Shown: positions 33,283-41,772 of the stretch, piece by piece
Layout: every line of letters starts with the position of its first letter
Numbering within the stretch: the stretch's first letter is position 1
NCBI RefSeq assembly: GCF_001592125.1
Contig: NZ_BCWI01000022.1
Coordinates: forward strand, 1 to 64,000
Reading direction: 5' to 3'
Source of the DNA: Microbacterium hominis NBRC 15708
Lineage (GTDB): Bacteria; Actinomycetota; Actinomycetes; Actinomycetales; Microbacteriaceae
Length of the DNA: 64,000 nt
The notes under the pieces: model-generated
Databases searched by the model: none
What the model was told of the DNA's origin: nothing
The model's input: only the letters and a program-made list of their open reading frames with translations
Translations under genes and position numbers: made by a program

Positions 33283-34089
33283 ATGACGGACGACAGGACG
33301 GCATCGCCGTGGCGACCGGTGAAGAAGGCCCGCGCCCACGAGCTGGTGATCGAGGCGATCGAGGACCGGATCCTCTCCGGCGCGCTCCAGGTCGGCGACG
33401 CCCTTCCGCCCGAGCGCGAGCTGTCTGCCAGCCTCGAGGTCAGCCGCGCCGGCGTGCGCGAAGCCGTGCGCGTGTTGGAGGCGCAGGGCGTCCTGCGATC
33501 GCAGCCCGGAGCGGGCGCCACCGCGGGGACGTTCGTCGCCGCCCTCCCCCGCGACGCGCTGACCCGCTTCCTCCGGCTGCACGTCGCGCTGTCGAACTTC
33601 ACCATCCAGGACGTCACCGACGCCCGTGTCGTTCTCGAGCGCGCCAGTGCCGCCTCGGCCGCGCGCCGGCTCGACGACGCCGCGCGGACGCGGATGATCG
33701 ACGCGCTCGACCGGATGGATCAGCCCCACTCGTCGCGGGACTCCTTCAACGACGCCGACACGCAATTCCACCTGGCGATCGCCGAGGCCTCGGGAAGCGC
33801 CCTGTCGGCGGCGCTCACCGCCGCCATCCGCAGCGCGATGAAGGTGCCGATCCTCCGCGCCGCCGAGCGCACCGAGGAGTGGCCCGAGGAGTCCGACCGG
33901 CTGCGCGCCGAGCACCGGGCGATCTTCACCGCGATCGACGGGGGTGACGCCGATCGGGCCGCCGATCTCGCGGAGACCCATATCCGCCGCGCGGCATCCG
34001 TGCTGTTCGGACTCCCGACGACCGCGGGAAGCGTGCCGGTCGGCCGACGGTCGGAGGCCGACGGGCCGATCGTCGCACCCCGCCGGTAA
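33283..34089 (+). CDS. lldR: FadR/LldR-type GntR family regulator
   Basis: A 268-residue GntR regulator of the FadR subgroup. The winged helix (residues about 20-85) contains VGDALPPERELSASLEVSRA and AVRVLEAQGVLRSQPG. The FCD ligand-binding domain follows, with the metal-ligand-type residues in DTQFHLAIAEASG and EHRAIFTAIDGGD. The gene is divergent from lldD, and a palindrome matching this family lies between them. It is therefore the likely lactate-responsive regulator. ATG 33283 is preceded by GAAAGG. Confidence 0.85.
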   Translation: MTDDRTASPWRPVKKARAHELVIEAIEDRILSGALQVGDALPPERELSASLEVSRAGVREAVRVLEAQGVLRSQPGAGATAGTFVAALPRDALTRFLRLHVALSNFTIQDVTDARVVLERASAASAARRLDDAARTRMIDALDRMDQPHSSRDSFNDADTQFHLAIAEASGSALSAALTAAIRSAMKVPILRAAERTEEWPEESDRLRAEHRAIFTAIDGGDADRAADLAETHIRRAASVLFGLPTTAGSVPVGRRSEADGPIVAPRR

Positions 34090-34099
34090 CGTGGAGGGA

Positions 34100-34636
34100 A
34101 TGCCCCACGCCCCGCTCGTGACCCTGCGCGCCCGCACCGCCGCGGACGTCGACGCGCTCTACCGCCTCAACGCCGACCTGGAGACGTGGGAGGAGCGCAC
34201 ACCGTCGCGGCCCTCCCCGTTGATCCGGTCGGCGTTCGAGAAGCGGCTCACCGACACGGCGAGCGGACCGGGCACGCGCAGCATCGAGTTCGTGATCGAT
34301 GTCGGCGGCGCCGCGGTCGGCAGCGTGAGCCTGTTCGGATTCGACGACCTCGCCCGTCACGCCGAGATCGGCATCGCCGTGCTCGCCGAGCACCGGGGCC
34401 GCGGCATCGGCAGCGCCGCCCTGGCGAAGATGGTCGCCTTCGCATTCGTGCGCTGCAATCTGCGACGCGTGCACCTGCAGGCCATCAGCTCCAACGTCGG
34501 TGCGATCCGCGTGTACGAGAAGGCCGGCTTCGAGGTCGAGGGCAGGCTGCGCGAACACGCGTGGGTGCGCGGCGCCTATGAAGACATGGTCGTGCTCGGC
34601 CTGCTGCGCACCGACTGGGAGCGCACCGACCGCTGA
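34100..34636 (+). CDS. GNAT family N-acetyltransferase
   Basis: A 178-residue acetyltransferase of the RimJ/SpeG-like GNAT group. The acetyl-CoA loop reads EHRGRGIGSAAL, and YEKAGFEVEGRLREHAW is the usual C-terminal motif. ATG 34100 follows GGAGGG by 3 bases and lies 10 bases after the lldR stop, so the two may share a transcript. The acceptor is unknown. Confidence 0.88.
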   Translation: MPHAPLVTLRARTAADVDALYRLNADLETWEERTPSRPSPLIRSAFEKRLTDTASGPGTRSIEFVIDVGGAAVGSVSLFGFDDLARHAEIGIAVLAEHRGRGIGSAALAKMVAFAFVRCNLRRVHLQAISSNVGAIRVYEKAGFEVEGRLREHAWVRGAYEDMVVLGLLRTDWERTDR

Positions 34637-34648
34637 GGTCCCGGTCCG

Positions 34649-35524
34649 CTATCGCGCGGCGTCGTGCGCGGGCGGCACGAGCGTGCCCTGATGGAAGCGC
34701 AGCCGCGGCGTGGCGCCACCGACGTCCCAGAGCGACGAATGGCGACTGCGTCCCGACGGCGTCGTGAGCCGGTAGGTGATCAGCACGAGATCCGCGGACT
34801 GCTGCCGGAACTCCCATTGGTCGGTGGGAGGCTCGGCGCGTCCGCCCTCCTCGGCGAGCGCGGCCACCACCTGGTCCCGCGTCCACAGGATGCCGGAGCG
34901 CCCGATCTCGACGAACGTCGGATGCAGCAGAGCGCTCACCCGTGCGGGATCGCGGCGCACGTCCGCGCGCAGCAGCGCGATCTCGGCATCCTTCACCGCG
35001 GCCCACTGCGGTACGCCGTCGTGGCGCACCAGGCGGACGACGTGGATCGGATGCCCGGCCATGGTGCGATCGCGCTCGACACCGTCGCGGACGAAGCCGT
35101 TGCGGCGGTAGAAGGCCTCGGCCCGCGGGTTGTCGTCCAGCATCCAGAGGTGGGCGGGGTCGGTGCCGATCGCGGCATCCAACAGGCGCTGCCCGACGCC
35201 GGCGCCGGAGAGCTCGGCGAGAACGTAGATGCCCTCCAGCTCCCGCGGCGTGGGACGGTCGTCGTCGCGACCACCGGAGGCCGTGGACCAGCCGACGACA
35301 CGGCCGTCGACCTCGGCCACGAAGACGTCCGTGGTGTCGTCGGCGACGATCGCCGCCCAGCGCTCGACGCGCGGCTCCACACGCAGTCCGGCGAGGAGGT
35401 GAGCCGGCAGTTGACGCGCGTAGGCCTCGCGCCAGGCCTGCACGTGCACCTCGGCGATGCCGCGGGCGTCGTCGACGGATGCCGGGCGCACGGGCAGATC
35501 GCGCCGGTCGAAGCTCGTCCTCAT
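34649..35524 (-). CDS. GNAT acetyltransferase fused to SnoaL/DUF4440-like domain
   Basis: A 291-residue fusion. Residues 10-165 form a GNAT domain with the CoA loop as LSGAGVGQRLL and the motif AEAFYRRNGF. Residues about 170-285 resemble an NTF2-like/DUF4440 fold: EIALLRADVRRDPARVSALL, then HPTFVEIGRSGILWTRDQVV and LITYRLTTPSGRSRHSSLWD. The second domain could bind the acceptor or be a separate small-molecule enzyme. It is convergent with the previous GNAT gene, with a 12-base gap. Confidence 0.82.
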   Translation of the reverse strand: MRTSFDRRDLPVRPASVDDARGIAEVHVQAWREAYARQLPAHLLAGLRVEPRVERWAAIVADDTTDVFVAEVDGRVVGWSTASGGRDDDRPTPRELEGIYVLAELSGAGVGQRLLDAAIGTDPAHLWMLDDNPRAEAFYRRNGFVRDGVERDRTMAGHPIHVVRLVRHDGVPQWAAVKDAEIALLRADVRRDPARVSALLHPTFVEIGRSGILWTRDQVVAALAEEGGRAEPPTDQWEFRQQSADLVLITYRLTTPSGRSRHSSLWDVGGATPRLRFHQGTLVPPAHDAAR

Positions 35525-35764
35525 GCCGACATGGTCCCAGACCGGTGCGGCCGCGACTTTTCGACACTCGCGTCATGATTCACGCGAATGCCCATCTCAT
35601 GAGTGCGGCGGTGATGGTTTCCCGCCGTGTTCGGGCCTCGATGAGCTGGGGGGCTCGTCACCCGCAGACGCCGCCTTCCCCAGAGGCCCGTGCTGCGGGG
35701 CGGGGTGGCGTTCCGCGCCACCCCGCGGCCCGAACTCTCCGCGCCCCCGACCCGCGGGCACCCG

Positions 35765-36658
35765 TCACGTGGTCAGCGCGGCGTCGACGAGCTCGAACAC
35801 CGCCGGGTCCCACGTGAGCGCGCGCTCCCACGGAAGATCGAAGCCGTTCGCGAAGAAGATGCTGTGCACGTCGTCGTCCACCGTGTGTCGGCGCACCTGC
35901 GGCAGCACCGCGGCGGGGACGTCGGTGGCGAGCGCGCTGCGCAGCGACACCAGGCCGTCGTGGGGCCACAGCCGATCGGGCTCGCGGTACGCGCGGAAGT
36001 GGCCGCCGCCGATGACCGTGACCGCGACATCGTCCAGCACACCCTGCTGGGCCGCGTTCCACTCCGCAAGGAAGTGAGCCGACACCTCGGCGGCCGCGCC
36101 CTGCGAGTTCTGCGCCGCGTACCCGGGCGACGCCTCGAGGATGCTCAGCGTCGGCGGATCGTCGTGCGCATCGGCCGTGGTGATATCGCCGCTGAGGACG
36201 TCGCCGAGCAGGGAACCGTGCCAGGGCGTTCCCAGGGTCACCAGGTGTGACACGGCGGGTCCTCCGCGTCCGATCTCGCGCAGCGCCGCCCGGCAGAACA
36301 GTCCGCCCATCGAGTGCGCCACGAGCCGGACCGACGAGACGCCGTGCTCCTCGGCCAGCCACCCGAGGAACGCGGCCAGCCTCACCCCGGCGGCGTCGAT
36401 GTCGCCGACCGCGTTGATCGTCATCGCGGCGGGAAGGACATCGGCGACGTCGGAGAACCCCTGCCAGCCGGTGTCTTCGCGCACCTCGCCGTCGCCGATG
36501 CGCGCCGGCGCCGTGAACACCGCGGCGTGCCGCTGCAGCAGATGGGTGCGCAGGGCCGTCGACGTGTTGCCGGCGGCGAGACCCTCGCCCGCGGCACGCT
36601 CCGCGCTGGTGTACGGGGTGACGGCTGCTCCGCCGGACACGAGCACCACAGCATCCAC
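35765..36658 (-). CDS. Alpha/beta hydrolase, lipase/PGAP1-like
   Basis: A 297-residue esterase/lipase-type alpha/beta hydrolase. The nucleophile elbow is LVAHSMGGLFCRAAL, with GTPWHGSLLGD after it as in bacterial triacylglycerol lipases and PGAP1-like proteins. A candidate acid is D in LWPHDGLVSL, and a histidine lies in RRHTVDDDVHS near the C-terminus. No signal peptide is seen, so it may act in the cytoplasm. It stands alone; the 240 bases on its downstream side (35525-35764) hold no recognisable gene. Confidence 0.82.
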   Translation of the reverse strand: MDAVVLVSGGAAVTPYTSAERAAGEGLAAGNTSTALRTHLLQRHAAVFTAPARIGDGEVREDTGWQGFSDVADVLPAAMTINAVGDIDAAGVRLAAFLGWLAEEHGVSSVRLVAHSMGGLFCRAALREIGRGGPAVSHLVTLGTPWHGSLLGDVLSGDITTADAHDDPPTLSILEASPGYAAQNSQGAAAEVSAHFLAEWNAAQQGVLDDVAVTVIGGGHFRAYREPDRLWPHDGLVSLRSALATDVPAAVLPQVRRHTVDDDVHSIFFANGFDLPWERALTWDPAVFELVDAALTT

Positions 36659-36740
36659 GTCGACGTCCTCTCCTCGGGCGACACCAGCCTAGATCCCGGC
36701 GCGCCCGAGGCGCGGAGGTCTCGTGCCCGACCCGCCGCGC

Positions 36741-37733
36741 TCAGGCGACGTCGTGCGGCTCGACCGCCAGGCGGTCCCGACGCGTCTTGGCGAGGCTGGC
36801 GATCGTCGCGACGGCGATCGTGGCGGCGATGACGACGAGCGAGAGCCAGATGGGGATCTCGGGGATGATCGTCACGTGCTCGCCGCCGTTGATGAACGGC
36901 AGCTCGTTCTTGTGGAGCGCGTGGATGAGCAGCTTCACACCGATGAACGCGAGGATCACCGCGAGGCCCTGCGCGAGGTAGACGAGGCGCTCGAGCAGTC
37001 CGCCGATGAGGAAGTACAGCTGGCGCAGACCCATGAGCGCGAAGGCGTTCGCCGTGAAGACGAGGTAGGCCTCCTGCGTGAGCCCGTAGATCGCCGGGAT
37101 CGAGTCGACGGCGAAGACGAGGTCGATGAAGCCGATCGCGACGATGACGAGCAGCATCGGGGTGACGAAGCGGCGGCCGTCCTTCACGACCGTGAGCTTG
37201 TCGCCGTTGTACTCGTCGCTCACCGGCAGCACCCGGCGGACGAGGCGCATGAAGCGGCCGTCGGCGGGGTTGGACTCGCCGTGCGCGAACGCCTGGCGGT
37301 AGGCGAGGAACAGCAGCAGGGCACCGAACAGGTAGAACACCCACGAGAAGTTCTCGATCAGGGCCGCACCGACGGCGATGAACGCGCCGCGCATGATGAG
37401 GGCGATGACGATGCCGATCATCAGCACCTTCTGCTGATAGATCTTCGGCACCGCGAAGCCGGTCATGACGATGAGGAAGACGAACAGGTTGTCGATCGAC
37501 AGGGCCTTCTCGGTGAGGTAGCCGGCGAAGTACTCGCCGCCGTAGGTCCACCCCGAGACCACACCGACGCCGACGCCGAACAGCAGCGCGAGGCCGATGT
37601 AGAACGCCGACCACCGGGCCGACTCGCCCACCGTCGGCTCGTGGGGCTTGCGCACGTGCGCGAAGAACTCCCACACGAAGAAGGCGATGGTGACGGCGAT
37701 CGTGATGATCCACACGAGCGGCGTGATGTTCAC
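36741..37733 (-). CDS. TerC family membrane protein (probable Mn2+ exporter)
   Basis: A 330-residue membrane protein of the TerC/Alx family, linked to manganese export and metal or tellurite resistance. It shows the acidic motifs in KALSIDNLFVFLIVM and FAVDSIPAIYGLTQEAYLVF, whose aspartates are the family's conserved metal-site residues, and the central loop GESNPADGRFMRLVRRVLPV. The start is GTG 37733 behind GGGAG; the frame is open to 37817 but that part lies in the leader. A probable manganese-sensing riboswitch precedes it. Confidence 0.9.
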   Translation of the reverse strand: MNITPLVWIITIAVTIAFFVWEFFAHVRKPHEPTVGESARWSAFYIGLALLFGVGVGVVSGWTYGGEYFAGYLTEKALSIDNLFVFLIVMTGFAVPKIYQQKVLMIGIVIALIMRGAFIAVGAALIENFSWVFYLFGALLLFLAYRQAFAHGESNPADGRFMRLVRRVLPVSDEYNGDKLTVVKDGRRFVTPMLLVIVAIGFIDLVFAVDSIPAIYGLTQEAYLVFTANAFALMGLRQLYFLIGGLLERLVYLAQGLAVILAFIGVKLLIHALHKNELPFINGGEHVTIIPEIPIWLSLVVIAATIAVATIASLAKTRRDRLAVEPHDVA

Positions 37734-37764
37734 AAGGGTCTCCCGAAGAATGGCGTGACGTGGT

Positions 37765-37872
37765 CGACGCCAGAGTCTCCTCCATCCCTGATCGGGACCG
37801 GGCGGCCCGGGCCGCATGCGACCGTAATGACGAACCGTCCGTCTCGGAGTACTCCCCCTGGACTGGAGTCAG
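37765..37872 (-). ncRNA. Probable yybP-ykoY manganese riboswitch
   Basis: The leader of the terC gene, read on the minus strand, contains the conserved 5' block CCAGGGGGAGTACTCC and the 3' block GGAGGAGACTCTGGCG, separated by a GC-rich hairpin region (ATGCGGCCCGGGCCGC). This order fits the yybP-ykoY family (Rfam RF00080), which binds Mn2+ and often sits in front of TerC-like genes. The assignment rests on recalled consensus and gene context; no covariance model was run. Confidence 0.6.
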
Positions 37873-37947
37873 AGTAGGGCAGCGGGGTGACGCGAACCTG
37901 GGAAGTCGCCGGATGGCGACGGATGCCGCGTCGGTGCGGCATCCGCG

Positions 37948-38241
37948 TCACGACGCCGTACGGATGCGCACCTCGCGCTCCATCCGCTTCTCGTGGCGGG
38001 CGCGTCCCTTCACCGCCTCGGCCTCGCGGTTCTTCGCGGGCGCGGCGGTGACGAGCGCGTCGAGGAGGCGCCGCGTGGCCACGGCGATCTCGTCGACCGC
38101 GGCGTCGAAGGCTTCCGCGTTCGCGCGCGACGGACGGGTCGACCCGCTCACCTTGCGGACGAACTGCAACGCGGCCTCGCGGACCTCGTCATCGGTGGTG
38201 GGAGGTTCGAAGTTGTGGAGCACCCGGATGTTTCGGCACAT
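37948..38241 (-). CDS. DUF2277 domain protein
   Basis: A 97-residue protein of the DUF2277 family. The N-terminus MCRNIRVLHNFEPPTTDDEV is the family signature, including the C-R-N triplet, followed by a helical region ALQFVRKVSGSTRPS. The C-terminal third is highly basic and Ala/Glu rich. The function of the family is unknown. The ATG at 38241 is the family start. Confidence 0.88.
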   Translation of the reverse strand: MCRNIRVLHNFEPPTTDDEVREAALQFVRKVSGSTRPSRANAEAFDAAVDEIAVATRRLLDALVTAAPAKNREAEAVKGRARHEKRMEREVRIRTAS

Positions 38242-38285
38242 GCCGAGAGCGTAGACCGCAGCGGACGCGGCCGACAGGGCCTCGT

Positions 38286-39155
38286 TCAGTCGGCCGCGGG
38301 GGCGGCGTGGCCGGTGCGGATCTCCTCGATCAGAGTCGGGCGCGCGGGCGTCCAGCCGAGTGCGCGCGCCCGGCGGCCGTACCCCTGCTGGTCGAGCATG
38401 AGGGCGTCGGCGAAGGGGGTGCCGAGGCGCTCGCGCGATGCGGCGGCGCCTTCGGGCACGACCGGGCCGTCGGCGAAGGCCTCGCCGATTTCGGCCACCG
38501 TCGGGTTGTGTCCGCTCAAACCCAGCACGCGTCCGACGGGGGCCGGGCCCTCGATGACCCGCGCGTAGAGGTCGGCGAGGTCGTCGACGTGCACGGTCGC
38601 CCAGTGCTGCGTGCCGTCGCCGACGACGGTGAGGCGACCCTCGGCATCCCTCGGGGCGTCGGCCAACGACGCCGGGATGCCGCCGCCGTGCCCGTACACG
38701 ATGCCGGGCTCGACGATCGTGAGCGCCAGGTCGGCGTCGGCGAGGCGGGACTCGACCGCCTCGCGCCAGGCGACGAGGGCGGGCGGGGCGAACGGCGTCT
38801 CCTCGGTGAGGTCGGTGGACGGGCCGTGGATCCAGAGCCCGCCGGTGTGGATGTACGGCTTGCCGGTGCCGCCGAAGGCGGAGATCACGGCGTCGGCGAC
38901 GGCGCTGTCGAACTGCGGCGAGCTGCCGTCGCCGGGCGCGGCGGTGTGGATCGCGGCATCCGCGCCCTTGAGGACCGGAGCGAACCAGGCGGGGTCGGTG
39001 ATGTCGCCGACGACGGCGGTCGCACCGGCCGCGGTGGCCTTCTGCGCCGACGACGCGCTGCGCACGGGCGCGATGACCTCGTGGCCCCGCTCCCGGAGAG
39101 CGGCGAGAACGGAGGAGCCGATGTAGCCGGTGGCGCCGGTGAGCACGATCTTCAT
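38286..39155 (-). CDS. NAD(P)-dependent epimerase/dehydratase family protein
   Basis: A 289-residue extended SDR-type protein. The dinucleotide motif is TGATGYIGSSVLAALRERG at residues 6-24. The catalytic tyrosine region is reduced (GGLWIHGPSTDLTEE replaces YxxxK), so it is closer to atypical SDRs that bind NAD(P)H. ATG 39155 is the start set by the Rossmann strand; the open frame extends upstream as a low-complexity shadow. Substrate unknown. Confidence 0.85.
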   Translation of the reverse strand: MKIVLTGATGYIGSSVLAALRERGHEVIAPVRSASSAQKATAAGATAVVGDITDPAWFAPVLKGADAAIHTAAPGDGSSPQFDSAVADAVISAFGGTGKPYIHTGGLWIHGPSTDLTEETPFAPPALVAWREAVESRLADADLALTIVEPGIVYGHGGGIPASLADAPRDAEGRLTVVGDGTQHWATVHVDDLADLYARVIEGPAPVGRVLGLSGHNPTVAEIGEAFADGPVVPEGAAASRERLGTPFADALMLDQQGYGRRARALGWTPARPTLIEEIRTGHAAPAAD

Positions 39156-39213
39156 CCCGCCATCGTAGGCACGTCCGGGGGAGGCAGGGGCGGTCGGGGA
39201 AGGTGGCCCCCGC

Positions 39214-40464
39214 TCACGTCGTGCGGGGGCGGGCGGGGCGCGCGATCGCGAAGAAGGCGAGGGCGACGACTGCGGCGGCGAGCATGACCACGGCCAGCGG
39301 GACAGCGGTCGTCGACCCACCGAGGCTCACCAGCGGCGAGACGAGGGCGGCCAGGCCGAACTGCAGCGCCCCGACCACGGCCGAGGCGGTGCCGGCTGCC
39401 TTCGGGACGGCCGCGAGGGCCAGCGCGGTGCCGTTGCCGAGCACGAAGCCGAGGCTCCCGGACAGCAGGAACAGCGGCACGGCGAGCAGGGCGACGGGGG
39501 CGGCGGTGACAGCGAGGACGGCGAACGCGACGGCGGCGACGAGCACGCCGCCGAGCCCGGTGCCGAGCACGGCCCGCACCGAGCGCGTCGCGACCAGCTT
39601 CGCGGAGACGACACTGGTCACCATGAGCACGAGGGCGTTGATGCCGAACGCGATGCCGTAACCCGCACTGTCGAGCCCGATCATGTCCTGATAGACGAAG
39701 GGCGAGGCCGAGATGTAGGCCATCATGGCGGCGAACGCGAAGGCGAAGCTCGCCGCGTAGCCGATGAAGGTGCGCGAGAGCATCTCACGCGCCCCGGACG
39801 ACGATCCGCGGCGCTCGGCGCGGAGGGCGTCGCGCCGCTCCTTGAGGTGGGTCTCGCGCACCACGACCAGGACGGCGACGAGCATCACGACCGCCAGCCC
39901 CAGCACGATCGCGAGCAGTCCCCGCCATCCGACCGCCGCCGTGAGCACGCCGCCGACGAGCGGTGCGATCACGGGCGCCACGCCGCCGACGATCATCATC
40001 AGCGAGAAGGCGCGCGCAGCGGGCCGTCCGGTGGCGAGGTCCGAGATGATCGCACGACCGATGACCATGCCGGCGGCACCGCCGAGCCCCTGCACGAAAC
40101 GTGCGGCGATGAGGACGCCGACCGTCGGGGCGAAGACGGCGATGACGCTCGCGGCGACGCACAGCACCGCGCCGGCGACGAGCGGGGCGACGCGTCCCAA
40201 GCGATCGGAGAGCGGGCCGAAGACGAGCTGACCCGCGGTGACTCCCAGCAGGAACGACGTGAGGCTGAGCTGGACGGCGGTCGCGGAGGTCTGCAGATCG
40301 GCGGCCATCTCCGGGAAGGCCGGCAGGTAGAGGTCCGTCGCGAAGGGCGCGATCGCGCTGAGCAGACCCAGCACCACCAGCAGAGCGGGCGTGATGGGGC
40401 GGGATGCGTCGGAGTTCGCGTCCGGGAGGGCGACGCGTTCGGCGGTGGATGAAGAAGAAGTCAT
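39214..40464 (-). CDS. Bcr/CflA family multidrug efflux MFS transporter
   Basis: A 416-residue 12-helix drug:H+ antiporter. The start region ALLVVLGLLSAIAPFATDLY with LPAFPEMAADL is typical of Bcr/CflA proteins, and motif A reads GPLSDRLGRVAPL. It probably exports compounds such as bicyclomycin, chloramphenicol or sulfonamides; the actual substrate is unknown. ATG 40464 is the start. It faces a MarR gene across 47 bases containing an AT-rich palindrome. Confidence 0.88.
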   Translation of the reverse strand: MTSSSSTAERVALPDANSDASRPITPALLVVLGLLSAIAPFATDLYLPAFPEMAADLQTSATAVQLSLTSFLLGVTAGQLVFGPLSDRLGRVAPLVAGAVLCVAASVIAVFAPTVGVLIAARFVQGLGGAAGMVIGRAIISDLATGRPAARAFSLMMIVGGVAPVIAPLVGGVLTAAVGWRGLLAIVLGLAVVMLVAVLVVVRETHLKERRDALRAERRGSSSGAREMLSRTFIGYAASFAFAFAAMMAYISASPFVYQDMIGLDSAGYGIAFGINALVLMVTSVVSAKLVATRSVRAVLGTGLGGVLVAAVAFAVLAVTAAPVALLAVPLFLLSGSLGFVLGNGTALALAAVPKAAGTASAVVGALQFGLAALVSPLVSLGGSTTAVPLAVVMLAAAVVALAFFAIARPARPRTT

Positions 40465-40484
40465 AGTTATGAAACTATAACTAA
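40463..40484. promoter_or_regulatory. Candidate MarR operator
   Basis: In otherwise GC-rich DNA the sequence ATAGTT-ATGA-AACTAT (40463-40478) is a perfect inverted repeat, and AGTTA/TAACT (40465-40469 and 40478-40482) forms an overlapping one. It lies between the divergent MFS and MarR genes and touches the MFS start codon, so a bound repressor would block the efflux gene. Binding by the adjacent MarR protein is inference. Confidence 0.5.
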
Positions 40485-40511
40485 TTCTCACGGCGGAGGT
40501 AAGCTGTCCGA

Positions 40512-40967
40512 GTGACGTCGGTGCCGGATGCCATGTGGGGTGATTTCGCCGAGCTCGTGCTCCGCGTGGCCCGCGAGCTCGATCCGCACGGCGTCTCGGC
40601 CGGGCCGGACGTCGTCGCGCTCACCGGCACGGAGATCCTCGCGATGCGCTGGATCGACGGACATCCGGGAACATCCCCCAGCGCCACCGCCGTCGCCACG
40701 GGGCTGCGGCGCAGCAACCTCAGCACCGCGCTGCGGGAGCTCGAGCGCAAGGGGATGATCGAACGGCGCGGCGCGCCGGACGACGGCCGGCAGGTGCAGC
40801 TGTTCCCGACCGACCTGGCCATCGAGAACATCGGACGACTGCGCGCGTGGTGGTCGCAGAGCCTGGCGCGCGCGCTGCCGGCGGATGTCGACGAACGCGA
40901 GCTCGACGCCGCGATGCGCCTCCTCACGCGCATCGACGACGGAATGCACCCGCCGACGCAGCCCTGA
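40512..40967 (+). CDS. MarR family transcriptional regulator
   Basis: A 151-residue MarR protein. The winged helix includes SPSATAVATGLRRSNLSTAL and the wing ERRGAPDDGRQVQLFPT, with the conserved D-x-R. The start is GTG 40512; a GGAGG lies 14 bases upstream, so an internal ATG at 40533 is an alternative. Divergence from the Bcr-type efflux gene suggests that it represses the pump and responds to a pump substrate. Confidence 0.85.
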   Translation: MTSVPDAMWGDFAELVLRVARELDPHGVSAGPDVVALTGTEILAMRWIDGHPGTSPSATAVATGLRRSNLSTALRELERKGMIERRGAPDDGRQVQLFPTDLAIENIGRLRAWWSQSLARALPADVDERELDAAMRLLTRIDDGMHPPTQP

Positions 40968-40986
40968 GGCCGACGCCTCCGCGCCG

Positions 40987-41658
40987 TCAGGGCTTCGGGC
41001 GGAGCGCCTCGAGGGCGGCGAGCACGAGATCGAGGCCGAAGAGGAACTCCTGGGACGGGTCGTACCCGATCGCCAGGAGGTGCGCACCGGACTCGTGCAG
41101 CGAGGGATACAGCTCCGCCGGCACCTGCGGCAGATACACCTCCTCGGTCATGTCGGCGAGCTCCTCGGCCGTGCCGAACGGCAGGCTCGCCTCCTGCAGC
41201 GCGTAGCCGTAGACATGACTGCTGAGCAGCCAGTTCGCGTGGGTCGCCATCTCGACCGAGAACCCGGCGCGGCGCAGGCACGCGGTCACGGCCTCGCGGT
41301 GACGGAGGTTCGCCGGCCCGGGCGACGTGCGCGACTCCATCAGACTGATCGCCCACGGATGCCGGGCGAGCACCTCGTGCGCAGAGACCGACTCGGCGCG
41401 CATCGCGACCGTCCAGTCGACATCGAGGGAGGGCAGCGCGATCTCGTCGAAGACGACATCGATCATCGCGTCGAGCAGCTCCTCCTTGTTAGCGACGTAG
41501 TGATACAGCGACATGGCGCCGGCGTCGAGCGCGGCGGCGAGTGCGCGCATGCTGAGTCGCTCCACCCCCTCGCGGTCGGCGATGCGCATCGCCTCGGCGA
41601 CGACGCGCTCCTTGCTGAGACCGGCGCCGACAGGCGTGGGCGGGCGTCGTCGCGCCAT
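40987..41658 (-). CDS. TetR family transcriptional regulator
   Basis: A 223-residue TetR/AcrR regulator with a TetR_C-like C-terminal domain. The DNA-binding part has RVVAEAMRIADREGVERLSM and ALDAGAMSLYHYVANKEEL, the classic recognition helix. It is divergent from an MDR dehydrogenase gene, with three GTAC-based operator-like repeats between them that it probably binds. The ligand is unknown. ATG 41658 is the start. Confidence 0.9.
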   Translation of the reverse strand: MARRRPPTPVGAGLSKERVVAEAMRIADREGVERLSMRALAAALDAGAMSLYHYVANKEELLDAMIDVVFDEIALPSLDVDWTVAMRAESVSAHEVLARHPWAISLMESRTSPGPANLRHREAVTACLRRAGFSVEMATHANWLLSSHVYGYALQEASLPFGTAEELADMTEEVYLPQVPAELYPSLHESGAHLLAIGYDPSQEFLFGLDLVLAALEALRPKP

Positions 41659-41687
41659 CGATCGGGCTCCTCATCGCATCGAAGGAC

Positions 41688-41741
41688 TTGACAATCGTAC
41701 AGCGTACGTCCGATAGTACGGTGTACGACGTACGGTGTACG
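41688..41741 (+). promoter_or_regulatory. Promoter with three GTAC-type TetR operator repeats
   Basis: TTGACA (41688-41693) and GATAGT (41712-41717), 18 bases apart, form the promoter of the dehydrogenase gene. Within and after it lie CGTACAGCGTACG (41696-41708), a perfect 5-3-5 palindrome, and two direct copies of GTACGGTGTAC (41716-41726 and 41730-41740) at a 14-base period. The layout suggests cooperative repression by the divergent TetR protein. Confidence 0.65.
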
Positions 41742-41772
41742 AAACCGCCGCTCACGACCACCAGGAGATCTC

